Assembly (NCBI RefSeq): GCF_014873495.1
Contig: NZ_JADBGF010000001.1
Span: 1,302,001 to 1,366,000 of the forward strand
Direction of reading: 5' to 3'
Origin: Streptomyces stelliscabiei
GTDB lineage: Bacteria > Actinomycetota > Actinomycetes > Streptomycetales > Streptomycetaceae
Length of the DNA: 64,000 bases
The first letter of the stretch is position 1; every line of letters begins with the position of its first letter. A model generated the notes under the pieces. That model had not been told where the DNA came from. It did no database searches and was given only the letters and a program-made list of their open reading frames with translations. The position numbers were made by a program, and so were the translations under genes. Positions 41,154-49,272 of this stretch are shown here, piece after piece.

Positions 41154-41183
41154 AGGCTGACGAGGGGGGCGGCCCGCAGTCAA
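41154..41183 (-). promoter_or_regulatory. Promoter of the leader-flavin reductase unit
   Basis: On the minus strand, TTGACT (41183-41178), 18 bases, CAGCCT (41159-41154), then 6 bases to the leader-peptide ATG. The geometry predicts a leaderless leader-peptide mRNA. It lies just upstream (about 20 bases) of the end of the thioredoxin gene, so the unit is not simply read through from it. Confidence 0.55.
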
Positions 41184-41203
41184 GTGCGTACCGGTGTGCG
41201 GCT

Positions 41204-41617
41204 TCACACGGCCTCACCGAGCGCGGCGATCACATCCGCCCGGCGCGGCTGGCCCGTTGCCCTGCGCACGATCCGGCCCTCCGCGTCGAGGACGAGCACG
41301 GTCGGCGTCTTGAGGATGTCCAGTCGGCGTACGAGGTCGAGGTGTTCCTCCGCGTCGATCTCCACATGGGCGACGCCGGGGACCATTCCGGCCACCTCGG
41401 CGAGCACCCTGCGGGTCGCCCGGCAGGGGGCGCAGAAGGCGCTGGAGAACTGCACGAGCGTGGCCCGTTCACCGAGCCCCTCCCCCAACTCCGCCGCGTC
41501 GAGCCGCTTGTCACCGTCCCGCCCGCGCACCCTGACCCTCCCGCTCCGCCGCCGATGCAGCACTCCGTAGACGCTCGCCAACCCGAGCACCAGTCCGCAC
41601 ACCACAAGTCCGGTCAC
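41204..41617 (-). CDS. Thioredoxin-family protein with membrane anchor
   Basis: A 137-residue protein. A short hydrophobic N-terminus (VVCGLVLGLASVYGVL) anchors it, followed by a basic stretch and a thioredoxin domain with the active site SSAFCAPCRATRRVL (Cys-Ala-Pro-Cys, ~61-64) and the cis-Pro in ILKTPTVLVLD (~101-111). The active-site motif differs from the classical CGPC, which shifts redox potential. It diverges from a DUF4395 gene that also has paired cysteines; the two are commonly neighbours and probably handle thiols or sulfane sulfur. GTG start. Confidence 0.82.
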   Translation of the reverse strand: MTGLVVCGLVLGLASVYGVLHRRRSGRVRVRGRDGDKRLDAAELGEGLGERATLVQFSSAFCAPCRATRRVLAEVAGMVPGVAHVEIDAEEHLDLVRRLDILKTPTVLVLDAEGRIVRRATGQPRRADVIAALGEAV

Positions 41618-41692
41618 AGCGTGCTTCAGCGTTCACGAGACTGCAAAGATTCCCGGCCCCCGGAAGAGATTGGCCTGCGGAATGCTTGACGC

Positions 41693-42109
41693 ATGGACAT
41701 CGATGTGAGGGGCCCGCGCTTCGGGGCGGCCGTGACGACCGCGGTGCTGGCGGTCGTGCTGATCACCGGGAGCGCCTGGCTGCTGGCCTGGCAGACGTTC
41801 GCGTTCGCGCTGGGCGCGGCCGGCGGGGTGGGGCGTTCGCCGTACGGCTGGGTCTTCCGCACCCTGCTGCGGCCGCGGCTCGGAGCGCCGACGGAGTTCG
41901 AGGCGCCGCAGCCACCGCGGTTCGCGCAGGCGGTCGGGCTGGCCTTCGCCGCGGTGGGCCTCGTCGGTCTCACGGCGGGGCCCGCGTGGCTGGGACTGGC
42001 GGCGACCGGCGCGGCGCTCGCGGCGGCCTTCCTCAACGCGGCCTTCGGGTACTGCCTGGGGTGCGAGATGTATCTGGTGGTCCGACGGGTGACGGTACGC
42101 GCCGGGTAA
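41693..42109 (+). CDS. DUF4395 membrane protein
   Basis: A 138-residue protein with about four hydrophobic helices and the DUF4395 layout: DIDVRGPRFGAAVTTAVLAV at the start, a basic/aromatic loop with RSPYGWVFRTLLRPRL, and near the end AAFGYCLGCEMYLV with the conserved Cys-x-x-Cys pair. In actinobacteria this family sits with thioredoxins and sulfurtransferases, so it probably works on thiosulfate or another sulfur species. It diverges from the thioredoxin-family gene with 75 bases between, so both may respond to the same signal. Confidence 0.8.
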   Translation: MDIDVRGPRFGAAVTTAVLAVVLITGSAWLLAWQTFAFALGAAGGVGRSPYGWVFRTLLRPRLGAPTEFEAPQPPRFAQAVGLAFAAVGLVGLTAGPAWLGLAATGAALAAAFLNAAFGYCLGCEMYLVVRRVTVRAG

Positions 42110-42295
42110 AGACCGGGTGGACGTCCGGTGGTCGATCGTGTGTCCGACGTGACGAGAATCTCGCGTTCGGCGAGCGCCAAGACTGGCTACTCGTGCGTTC
42201 TTGGGGCACGATCTGCGGGATGCCGTAAACCTACGGCCGCGTAACTTCCCGCCGGGAGACCCCGTCCCAGGCAGAGAGAAGGGTCCACTCCGCCC

Positions 42296-43024
42296 ATGGC
42301 AGAGCTTGTCTACCGCCCCGCGATCGGTCTCGCCCAAACCCTGTTCAAGGTCTGGGACCTGAAGATCGACCTCAAGGGGACGGAGAACATTCCGCGCTCG
42401 GGCGGCGCGGTGCTGGTGAGCAATCACATCGGCTACCTGGACTTCATCTTCGACGGCCTGGCGGCACTGCCGCAGAAGCGCCTGGTGCGTTTCATGGCCA
42501 AGGAGTCGGTGTTCCGGCACAAGGTCTCCGGTCCGCTGATGCGCAACATGCGGCACATCCCGGTGGACCGCAAGCAGGGTGAGGCGGCCTACGCGCACGC
42601 GCTGGACTCGCTGCGCTCCGGTGAGATCATCGGTGTCTTCCCCGAGGCCACCATCTCGCAGTCGTTCACGCTCAAGAGCTTCAAGTCGGGCGCCGCCCGG
42701 CTGGCCCAGGAGGCGGGCGTCCCGCTGATCCCGATGGCCGTGTGGGGCACCCAGCGGCTGTGGACCAAGGGCCACCCGCGCAACTTCAAGCGCAGCCACA
42801 TCCCGATCACCATCCGGGTGGGCGAGGCGATAGAGGCCTCCAAGGACAAGTACGCGGGCGCCATCACCCGTCAGCTCCGCGAGCGCGTCCAGGAGTTGCT
42901 GGAGGCCGCCCAGCGCGCCTACCCGGTCCGCCCCAAGGGCCCGGACGACACCTGGTGGATGCCGGCCCACCTCGGCGGCACGGCCCCGACCCCGGAGCAG
43001 GTCCGCGAGGCCGAGGCGCGCTGA
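42296..43024 (+). CDS. 1-acylglycerol-3-phosphate acyltransferase (PlsC-like)
   Basis: A 242-residue acyltransferase that adds the second acyl chain during phospholipid synthesis. The four family blocks are visible: SNHIGYLDFIFDG with the catalytic His and Asp (~41-53), FMAKESVFRHKVSGPLMRN, IIGVFPEATISQSFTL and VPLIPMAVWGT. The N-terminus is not a strong membrane anchor. It could also act in glycolipid or mannoside acylation. Its stop lies inside a 32-bp tandem duplication shared with the end of the convergent gene. Confidence 0.87.
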   Translation: MAELVYRPAIGLAQTLFKVWDLKIDLKGTENIPRSGGAVLVSNHIGYLDFIFDGLAALPQKRLVRFMAKESVFRHKVSGPLMRNMRHIPVDRKQGEAAYAHALDSLRSGEIIGVFPEATISQSFTLKSFKSGAARLAQEAGVPLIPMAVWGTQRLWTKGHPRNFKRSHIPITIRVGEAIEASKDKYAGAITRQLRERVQELLEAAQRAYPVRPKGPDDTWWMPAHLGGTAPTPEQVREAEAR

Positions 43025-43081
43025 CCCGCCGTCACAGCGCCGCCGGGAGGCGCTGACCCGCCGTCACAGCGCCGCCGGGAG
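43019..43081. repeat. 32-bp tandem duplication at the convergent gene ends
   Basis: Two adjacent copies (43019-43050 and 43051-43081) are identical except for the last base. Each copy contains the TGA of the plus-strand acyltransferase and the TCA (minus-strand stop) of the transglutaminase-like gene with its last five codons. One copy of each stop is now spare. A recent slippage or unequal-crossover event fits. Confidence 0.9.
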
Positions 43082-43657
43082 CGCCCTCCAGAGCTGTGCC
43101 CGGTCGCGGGCGGCCCGGAGGGCGCCGAGCACGGCGGGATGCGGAGCCGCGTGGAGCACCGGGAGGTCCGACTCGCCCGCCCCGGGATCCGGGACGAAGG
43201 CCAGGCGCTCCCCCTCCAGCGAGAACCGGGCGTCCACGCCGGGCTTGTTGCCCCGGGGGTCCTGGCGGTGCCAGGCGCCGTTGAAGCGCACGGCGACCAG
43301 GCCGTGGATCACGTGTCCGTCGCCGTCGTCGTGCGCCAGCCGCTGGTAGCAGAACGCGGTCGGGATGTCCTCGGCACGCAACAGCGCTGCCAGGGCATGG
43401 GCCTTGGCGTAGCAGATCCCGGTGCGGTGCGCGAGGACGTCGGAGGCGCGCCAGGTGACGCGCGGGTCGCCGGCGTCCTGGGAGTGCGTGATGGTGTCGC
43501 GGACGAACTCGAACGCCGCTCTCGCATAGTCATACGAGTCTTCCACGCCCTTGGCGAGCTGCGCGGCGGTCCGCCGCACGACCAAACCGTGATGGTCGAT
43601 GGCGTCGTCGGCCATCAAATAAGCGGACAGGTCCGGGTTCTGCTGGATCAGTTCCAT
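43064..43657 (-). CDS. Transglutaminase-like cysteine-protease-fold protein
   Basis: A 197-residue cytoplasmic protein with the transglutaminase core: VTWRASDVLAHRTGICYAKA (catalytic Cys ~83, in GICYAKAHALAALLRA), HVIHGLVAVRFNGAWHRQDPR (minus its last residue; catalytic His ~118 and Asp). The family includes peptidases and amidases; the substrate is unknown. The start follows TATGCT by 8 bases, so the mRNA is probably leaderless, with a good promoter upstream. Confidence 0.8.
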   Translation of the reverse strand: MELIQQNPDLSAYLMADDAIDHHGLVVRRTAAQLAKGVEDSYDYARAAFEFVRDTITHSQDAGDPRVTWRASDVLAHRTGICYAKAHALAALLRAEDIPTAFCYQRLAHDDGDGHVIHGLVAVRFNGAWHRQDPRGNKPGVDARFSLEGERLAFVPDPGAGESDLPVLHAAPHPAVLGALRAARDRAQLWRALPAAL

Positions 43658-43665
43658 GCCCGCAG

Positions 43666-43695
43666 AGCATAGAAAAACGATCACCCGAGAGTCAA
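43666..43695 (-). promoter_or_regulatory. Promoter of the transglutaminase-like gene
   Basis: Minus strand: TTGACT (43695-43690), 18 bases, TATGCT (43671-43666), then 8 bases to the ATG. The spacer is AT-rich. This is one of the best sigma-70-like (HrdB) matches in the window. Confidence 0.65.
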
Positions 43696-43729
43696 TGAAT
43701 TTTCGGGTGACCGTATATCTATGCAGTCC

Positions 43730-44800
43730 TCAGCGGGCCATCTCCTCCTTGAGCGCCGCCACGAACCCGTCCACGTCCTCCTCGGTGGTGTCGAAGGAGC
43801 ACATCCAGCGGACGTCACCGGCGGCCTCGTCCCAGAAGTAGAAGCGGAAGCGCTTCTGGAGGCGTTCGCTGACGTCGTGCGGGAGGCGGGCGAACACGGC
43901 GTTGGCCTGCACCGGGTGGAGGATCTCCACCCCGTGGACCGCACGGACGCCCTCGGCGAGCCGCTGGGCCATCTCGTTGGAGTGCCGGGCGTTGCGCAGC
44001 CAGAGGTCCTTCGCCAGCAGGGCCTCCAACTGTGCCGACACGAAGCGCATCTTGGAGGCGAGCTGCATGGACAGCTTGCGCAGGTGCTTCATGTGGCGGA
44101 CGGCGTCCTGGTTGATGACGACCACGGCCTCACCGAACATCGCGCCGTTCTTGGTGCCGCCCAGCGAGAGCAGGTCGACGCCGACCGCGTTGGTGAACGT
44201 CCGCATGGGCACGTCCAGGGAGGCGGCGGCGTTGGCTATCCGGGACCCGTCCAGGTGCACCTTCATGCCGTGCGCGTGGGCGTGCTCGCAGACCGCGCGG
44301 ATCTCCTCGGGCGTGTAGAGCGTGCCGAGTTCGGTGCTCTGGGTGATCGAGACGACCTGCGGCATCGCGCGGTGCTCGTCGTCCCAGCCGTACGCCTGCC
44401 GGTCGATCAGCTCGGGGGTGAGCTTTCCGTCGGGTGTGGGCACGGTGAGCAGCTTGAGGCCGCCCATGCGCTCCGGGGCGCCGCCCTCGTCGACGTGGAT
44501 GTGCGCGCTCTCGGCGCAGATCACCGCGCCCCAGCGGTCGGTGACCGCCTGGAGCGCGACGACGTTGGCGCCGGTGCCGTTGAAGACCGGGAACGCCTCG
44601 GCGGTGGCGCCGAAGTGGCTGCGGACGATCCGCTGCAGGTTCTCGGTGTACTCGTCCTCGCCGTACGCGACCTGGTGTCCGCCGTTGGCCAGGGCCAGAG
44701 CGGCGAACACCTCGGGGTGGACGCCCGCGTAGTTGTCGCTGGCGAAGCCGCGGATCTCCGGGTCGTGATGGCGTCGGGCGTCGGTCTTCGGAGGGTTCAC
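43730..44800 (-). CDS. Low-specificity L-threonine aldolase family (PLP enzyme)
   Basis: A 356-residue PLP-dependent enzyme of the beta-eliminating lyase/threonine aldolase family, which splits L-threonine into glycine and acetaldehyde. Visible are GFASDNYAGVHPEVFAAL, the PLP-stacking region NGTGANVVAL, SAHIHVDEGGAPE, the Asp and Arg of MKVHLDGSRIANA and the PLP lysine in LLSLGGTKNGAMFGEAV (~Lys 196). GTG at 44800 overlaps the SDR stop (GTGA), so the two are coupled; GTG at 44818 is an in-frame alternative. It is the last gene of the DUF6421-SDR-aldolase operon. Confidence 0.87.
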   Translation of the reverse strand: MNPPKTDARRHHDPEIRGFASDNYAGVHPEVFAALALANGGHQVAYGEDEYTENLQRIVRSHFGATAEAFPVFNGTGANVVALQAVTDRWGAVICAESAHIHVDEGGAPERMGGLKLLTVPTPDGKLTPELIDRQAYGWDDEHRAMPQVVSITQSTELGTLYTPEEIRAVCEHAHAHGMKVHLDGSRIANAAASLDVPMRTFTNAVGVDLLSLGGTKNGAMFGEAVVVINQDAVRHMKHLRKLSMQLASKMRFVSAQLEALLAKDLWLRNARHSNEMAQRLAEGVRAVHGVEILHPVQANAVFARLPHDVSERLQKRFRFYFWDEAAGDVRWMCSFDTTEEDVDGFVAALKEEMAR

Positions 44801-45549
44801 GGCGTGTCGGTCAGCCACAGACGGTTTCCGTTCACTTCGGCGGCGGACTTCTCCCAGACGTCGGCGATGGCGTCGGCCAGATCCTTGACGTCCGTGAAGC
44901 CCGCGAACTTCGCGTTGGGGCGGTCGGCGCGCATCGCGTCGTGCACCAGCGCCTTCACCACCAGGATCGCAGCCGCCGAGGTCGGCCCGTCCGGCCCGCC
45001 CGCCTTGCGGAAGAAGTCAGCGGTGGCGAGCGTCCACGCCTCGGCGGCGGCCTTGGCGGCGGCGTAGGCGGCGTTGCCCGCCGTGGGCTTGCTGGCGCCG
45101 GCCGCGCTGATCAGGACGTACCTGCCGCGCTCACTGCGCTGCAGGGCCTCGTGGAAGGCGAGGGAGGTGTGCTGCACGGTGCGGATCAGCAGCATCTCCA
45201 GGAAGTCCCAGTCGTCGAGGCTGGTCCTGGTGAAGGTCTCGCTGCCGCGCCAGCCGCCCACGAGGTGGACGAGACCGTCGACCCGTCCGAAGTCCTTCTC
45301 GATGCGGTTGGCCCAGTCACGGGTCGACTGGAGGTCCAGCAGATCGACCGTGTCGCCGACGACGGTGGCACCGCCGTGGGCGTAGCGGGCCGCGTCGACG
45401 GCCTCGGAGAGCCGCTCGGGGTCGTTGTCGGAGCCGACGACGATCGCGCCCGCGTCGGCCAGCCGCAGCAGGGCCGCCCGGCCGGCGGGTCCGCCCGCGC
45501 CGGCCACCGCGATCACCGCGCCACTCAGTGCACCGTTGCCGTTCTGCAT
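44797..45549 (-). CDS. Short-chain dehydrogenase/reductase
   Basis: A 250-residue SDR. The NAD(P) site is AVAGAGGPAGRAALLRLADA (~14-33), slightly altered from TGxxxGxG; the VHLVGGWRGSE block replaces NNAG. The active site has Ser in VLISAAGASKP and the Tyr/Lys motif NAAYAAAKAA (Tyr ~157, Lys ~161). The GxxxGxG deviation suggests a divergent cofactor loop. GGAGG precedes the ATG. Its stop overlaps the start of the threonine aldolase gene. The substrate is unknown but probably linked to the aldolase and DUF6421 reactions. Confidence 0.83.
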   Translation of the reverse strand: MQNGNGALSGAVIAVAGAGGPAGRAALLRLADAGAIVVGSDNDPERLSEAVDAARYAHGGATVVGDTVDLLDLQSTRDWANRIEKDFGRVDGLVHLVGGWRGSETFTRTSLDDWDFLEMLLIRTVQHTSLAFHEALQRSERGRYVLISAAGASKPTAGNAAYAAAKAAAEAWTLATADFFRKAGGPDGPTSAAAILVVKALVHDAMRADRPNAKFAGFTDVKDLADAIADVWEKSAAEVNGNRLWLTDTP

Positions 45550-45596
45550 GGTCCTCGCCTCCTGAGCGGCGTCCGAGACGCCCGCGACTGCGGCGC

Positions 45597-46994
45597 TCAC
45601 GCGGCGACCCGCTCGGCGTTCGCCGCGGTGATGCCCTTGGTGGAGGCGATCACGGTCTTCAGCTTCTTGGCGAGCGCCTCATAGAACATGCTGAGCGGAA
45701 ACTCGTCCGGAAGCACGTCGTCGACGAGTTTGCGCGGCGGCTGCGTCAGATCCAGGGCGTCGGGGCCCTTGGCCCAGCGGGAGCCGGGGTGCGGGGCGAG
45801 GTACTCGGCGACCAGCTCGTATCCGGCGAACCAGTGGACGAGCTTCGGGCGGTCGATGCCGTCCCGGTAGAGCTGCTCGATGTCGGCGCAGAGCTGGTTG
45901 GTGACCTGCGGGGCCCGCTGCCAGTCGATGTGCAGCTTGTTGTCGGTCCAGCGGACCACGTCGTGCTTGTGCAGGTAGGCGAAGAGGAGCTGCCCCCCGA
46001 GGCCGTCGTAGTTGCGGACCCGCTCGCCGGTGACCGGGAAGCGGAACATGCGGTCGAAGAGCACCGCGTACTGCACGTCACGGGCCTGCGGGACGCCGTC
46101 GGCCTCCAGCTTCACGGCCTCCTTGAAGGCGGTGAGGTCGCAGCGCAGCTCCTCCAGGCCGTACATCCAGAACGGCTGGCGCTGCTTGATCATGAAGGGG
46201 TCGAAGGGCAGGTCGCCGTGGCTGTGGGTGCGGTCGTGGACCATGTCCCACAGGACGAAGGCCTCCTCGCAGCGCTTCTGGTCGTGGACCATCGCGGCGA
46301 CGTCCTCGGGCAGTTCCAGGCCCAGGATGTCGACGGCGGCGTCGGTGACGCGGCGGAAGCGGGCGGCCTCACGGTCGCAGAAGATACCGCCCCACGAGAA
46401 GCGCGCCGGGGCCTCGCGCACGGCGATGGTCTCCGGGAAGAGAACGGCCGAGTTGGTGTCGTAACCGGCGGTGAAGTCCTCGAAGGTGATGCCGCAGAAC
46501 AGCGGGTTGTCGTACCGGGTGCGCTCCAGCTCGGCCAGCCAGTCGGGCCAGACCATGCGCAGCACCACCGCTTCGAGGTTGCGGTCGGGATTGCCGTTCT
46601 GCGTGTACATCGGGAACACCACGAGGTGCTGGAGGCCGTCCGCGCGGTCGGCGGCGGGCTGGAAGGCCAGCAGCGAGTCCAGGAAGTCGGGCACCTCGAA
46701 GCCGTCCTCGGCCCAGCGCCGCAGGTCCTTGACGAGGGCCTGGTGGTAGGCGGCGTCGTGCGGCAGCAGCGGGGACAGCGTCTCGACGGCCCCGACGACC
46801 TCCTCGACGGCCTTCTCGGCCTCTCGCGCGGCGGGGGCCTGCTCGGCGTCGAAGTCGATCGAGCCGTCCTTGGACTGCCAGGGCCGGATCCGCTCCACGG
46901 CATCCTTGAGCACGGGCCAGGCCGGGTGCTCCACCACCCTACCGACCGAAGGAACAACGCCCTCCGCAGCCATCTGCACAAGAATTTCCGTCAT
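45597..46994 (-). CDS. DUF6421 family protein
   Basis: A 465-residue cytoplasmic protein of the actinobacterial DUF6421 family; no function is known. It is rich in Trp, His and acidic residues. The conserved-looking central block VLWDMVHDRTHSHGDLPFDP (~265-284) carries His and Asp residues spaced like a metal site; others are FSWGGIFCDREAARF and FMYGLEELRCDL-type segments. GGAGG is 7 bases before the ATG. It is the first gene of a three-gene operon with an SDR (47 bases on) and a threonine aldolase. Confidence 0.75.
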   Translation of the reverse strand: MTEILVQMAAEGVVPSVGRVVEHPAWPVLKDAVERIRPWQSKDGSIDFDAEQAPAAREAEKAVEEVVGAVETLSPLLPHDAAYHQALVKDLRRWAEDGFEVPDFLDSLLAFQPAADRADGLQHLVVFPMYTQNGNPDRNLEAVVLRMVWPDWLAELERTRYDNPLFCGITFEDFTAGYDTNSAVLFPETIAVREAPARFSWGGIFCDREAARFRRVTDAAVDILGLELPEDVAAMVHDQKRCEEAFVLWDMVHDRTHSHGDLPFDPFMIKQRQPFWMYGLEELRCDLTAFKEAVKLEADGVPQARDVQYAVLFDRMFRFPVTGERVRNYDGLGGQLLFAYLHKHDVVRWTDNKLHIDWQRAPQVTNQLCADIEQLYRDGIDRPKLVHWFAGYELVAEYLAPHPGSRWAKGPDALDLTQPPRKLVDDVLPDEFPLSMFYEALAKKLKTVIASTKGITAANAERVAA

Positions 46995-47029
46995 GACCCA
47001 TCCTCCACGGGAGAACCTTTCGTAGTGAC

Positions 47030-47059
47030 ACCGTACGTAGCGAGGGTTCCTGACCGCAA
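47030..47059 (-). promoter_or_regulatory. Promoter of the DUF6421 operon
   Basis: Minus strand: TTGCGG (47059-47054), 18 bases, TACGGT (47035-47030), 35 bases before the start codon. A CAAGA-CCGA-TCTTG palindrome overlaps the -35 box and could be an operator. Confidence 0.45.
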
Positions 47060-47230
47060 GACCGATCTTGAGTGATCCAGCCGGAAATCTTCCCGCCACC
47101 TCTGGCACCTAACCGCTGAATCTCCTGTCACACGCGTCATGGGTCACACTTCGTGCGTCCCGCTCCCCGTACGGAGGCACCCGGGGTCAACGCCCACCGG
47201 ACTCGCCCACTCAGGGATGACCCGATCTCC

Positions 47231-47260
47231 GCGCGACGGTGCGCGACGGTGCGCGACGGG
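47231..47260. repeat. Three 10-bp direct repeats
   Basis: GCGCGACGGT occurs at 47231 and 47241 exactly and at 47251 with one change in the last base (GCGCGACGGG). Confidence 0.7.
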
Positions 47261-47437
47261 TGCGGAAACGGTCCTGTTCTGCGACGTGACACGGCCCGGC
47301 ACGGCGTGACACGACCCCAAAGGGCTCGTGCACATGCGGATGCATCGCACGGCGCAAGGACTACGCTGCGCCCCAGCCGCGTGCCGCCCCTCCCCCGGTA
47401 CGCGGGCCGAGCCGCCGTCGACGGAAGCGAGTCAACC

Positions 47438-48121
47438 TTGAACTTCCTCACCATCGGTCACCGCGGAGTCATGGGTGTCGAACCCGAGAACACCCTCCGT
47501 TCCTTCGTAGCCGCCGATCGCGCGGGCCTCGACGTCATCGAACTCGATCTGCATCTGAGCAAGGACGGCGCGCTCGTCGTCATGCACGACGCGGACGTGG
47601 ACCGGACGACCGACGGCAAGGGTCCGATCGCCGACAAGACCCTCGCCGAGCTGCGCGCCCTGGACGCCGGCCGCGGCGAGCGCGTCCCCACCTTCGAGGA
47701 GGTCCTGGACGCGGTGCGGGCGCCGCTCCAGGCCGAGATCAAGGACACGGCGGCGGCCCGCTCCCTCGCCGAGGTGATGCACCGGCGCGACCTGGTGGGG
47801 CGGGTGGAGGTGCTGTCCTTCCACGACGAGGCGGTCGCCGAGATCGCCCGGCTCGTGCCCGGCGTACGCACCGCGCTGGTCGCCAGCCGCTACGGCCCCG
47901 ACGTGGTGGACCGGGCGGTGGCGGTGGGCGCCGCCACCCTCGTGCTGAACATCCGGCGGCTGACCCTGGAGGTCGTCGAGAAGGCCCGCAGGGCGAACCT
48001 GCGCATCATCGGCTGGGTGGTGAACACCCAGGACCACCTGCGCCTGGTCCGCGCCCTCCAGCTGGACGGCGCGACCACCGACTACCCGGACATCAAACGA
48101 ACCGGCCGCTTCACGGCCTGA
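47438..48121 (+). CDS. Glycerophosphodiester phosphodiesterase
   Basis: A 227-residue GDPD enzyme that releases glycerol 3-phosphate and an alcohol from deacylated phospholipids. The catalytic residues are visible: IGHRGVMGVEPENTLRSF (His, Arg, Glu, Asn; ~6-23), DVIELDLHLSKDG (metal Glu and Asp) and VVMHDADVDRTTDG (His). There is no signal peptide, so it acts in the cytoplasm. The TTG at 47438 gives the start just before the conserved block and has GGAAG about 11 bases upstream. It ends 3 bases from the convergent acetyltransferase stop. Confidence 0.88.
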   Translation: MNFLTIGHRGVMGVEPENTLRSFVAADRAGLDVIELDLHLSKDGALVVMHDADVDRTTDGKGPIADKTLAELRALDAGRGERVPTFEEVLDAVRAPLQAEIKDTAAARSLAEVMHRRDLVGRVEVLSFHDEAVAEIARLVPGVRTALVASRYGPDVVDRAVAVGAATLVLNIRRLTLEVVEKARRANLRIIGWVVNTQDHLRLVRALQLDGATTDYPDIKRTGRFTA

Positions 48122-48124
48122 GGC

Positions 48125-48664
48125 TCAGCCGAGCCGCTTGACCAGCAGCTCGAACTGCAGATCCGCGCGCCGCGGCACACCGAACCGCTCGTCGCCGTAC
48201 GGGAACGGGGTCATCCGGCCCGTACGGCGGTAGCCGCGCCGCTCGTACCAGGCGATGAGGTCGTTCCGTACGGAGATCACGGTCATGTGCATCTCCCGGG
48301 CGCCCCAGCTCTCGCGCGCGATGCGCTCGGCCTCGGCGATGATCACCTTGCCGAGACCGCCGCCCTGGAGGACCGGGCTCACCGCGAACATCCCGAAGTA
48401 GGCGTTGTCGCCGCGGTGTTCGAGCTGGCAGCAGGCGACGACCGTGCCGTCCCGCTCGACGGTGAGCAGTCGGCTCTCGGGCGACTTGATGACCTGCAGC
48501 ACGCCCTCGGGGTCGGTCCGCTGCCCTTCGAGGATGTCCGCCTCCGTGGTCCACCCGGCCCGGCTGGAGTCCCCGCGGTACGCCGACTCGATCAGCGCGA
48601 CGAGGGCGTCCACGTCGCCGTCGGTGGCGTCACGGAAGGTCAGGCCGGTGGCGGCGGTTTCCAT
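48125..48664 (-). CDS. GNAT-family N-acetyltransferase
   Basis: A 179-residue GNAT enzyme that transfers an acyl group from acyl-CoA to an amine. The acetyl-CoA loop is VSPVLQGGGLGKVIIAEAER (~95-114, Gln-x-x-Gly-x-Gly/Ala form), preceded by AYFGMFAV and followed by SVRNDLIAWYERRGYRRTGR, the typical motif B. AGGAG is 6 bases before the ATG. The substrate is unknown. Confidence 0.82.
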   Translation of the reverse strand: METAATGLTFRDATDGDVDALVALIESAYRGDSSRAGWTTEADILEGQRTDPEGVLQVIKSPESRLLTVERDGTVVACCQLEHRGDNAYFGMFAVSPVLQGGGLGKVIIAEAERIARESWGAREMHMTVISVRNDLIAWYERRGYRRTGRMTPFPYGDERFGVPRRADLQFELLVKRLG

Positions 48665-48797
48665 GGGCTGCTCCTGGCGGATGTCTGGGGCTCGAACAGG
48701 GAAGAGGGTAACGGCAGTCGCCCCCCGGCAGGGGCCCCGCGAGAAGCCCCACCCTCCCGTACCCTCGCCCCTCGTTCCAGCGCCTACCCTCGACGCC

Positions 48798-49190
48798 ATG
48801 ATCCACGTACTCAGCAGCCGCACCCTCCTGCGCCCCACCGACCCCGAGCGTTCCCGCGCCTTCTACGGCGAGCAGCTCGGGCTCCCCGTGTACCGCGAGT
48901 TCGGCACGGGCGACCACCGGGGCGTCGTGTACTTCCTCGGCGGCGGCTTCCTGGAGGTCGCGGGCCGCTCCGAGACACCGCCCTCGCCCGCGGTGAAGCT
49001 GTGGCTGCAGGTGGCGGACGTGGCGGTGGCGCACGAGGAGCTGCTGGCGGCCGGGGTGGAGGTGCGGCGGCCACCGGTGAAGGAGCCCTGGGGACTGATC
49101 GAGATGTGGATCGCCGACCCGGACGGCACGGAGATCGTGCTGGTGGAGATCCCGGCGGACCATCCGCTGCGGTACCGGCCGGGCATCTGA
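48798..49190 (+). CDS. VOC-family protein (glyoxalase/dioxygenase-like)
   Basis: A 130-residue vicinal-oxygen-chelate protein with one beta-alpha-beta repeat pair. The start HVLSSRTLLRPTDPERSRAF, YFLGGGFLEVAGR and the final IADPDGTEIVLVEIP follow the family; the metal Glu is near the end. TACCCT lies 7 bases before the ATG, so it is probably leaderless. Members include glyoxalases, antibiotic-binding proteins and dioxygenases, and this one is not further classified. The neighbour downstream is a double VOC protein. Confidence 0.8.
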   Translation: MIHVLSSRTLLRPTDPERSRAFYGEQLGLPVYREFGTGDHRGVVYFLGGGFLEVAGRSETPPSPAVKLWLQVADVAVAHEELLAAGVEVRRPPVKEPWGLIEMWIADPDGTEIVLVEIPADHPLRYRPGI

Positions 49191-49272
49191 GGCTCCGCAC
49201 CCCGGTGGCCCGGGCCGGGGCTCGGGCATAGCGTGCTGGCAGGGGCCCCGGATCCCTCGCGGGAGGAACGCC

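Larger units (their letters stand above)
46995..47437. other. Divergent promoter region with 10-bp repeats
   Basis: About 440 bases between DUF6421 and the phosphodiesterase gene. It holds the DUF6421 promoter (47030-47059), an inverted repeat CAAGACCGATCTTG (47057-47070) overlapping its -35 box, and three 10-bp direct repeats (47231-47260). No convincing gene; the frames seen are shadows. Confidence 0.6.
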
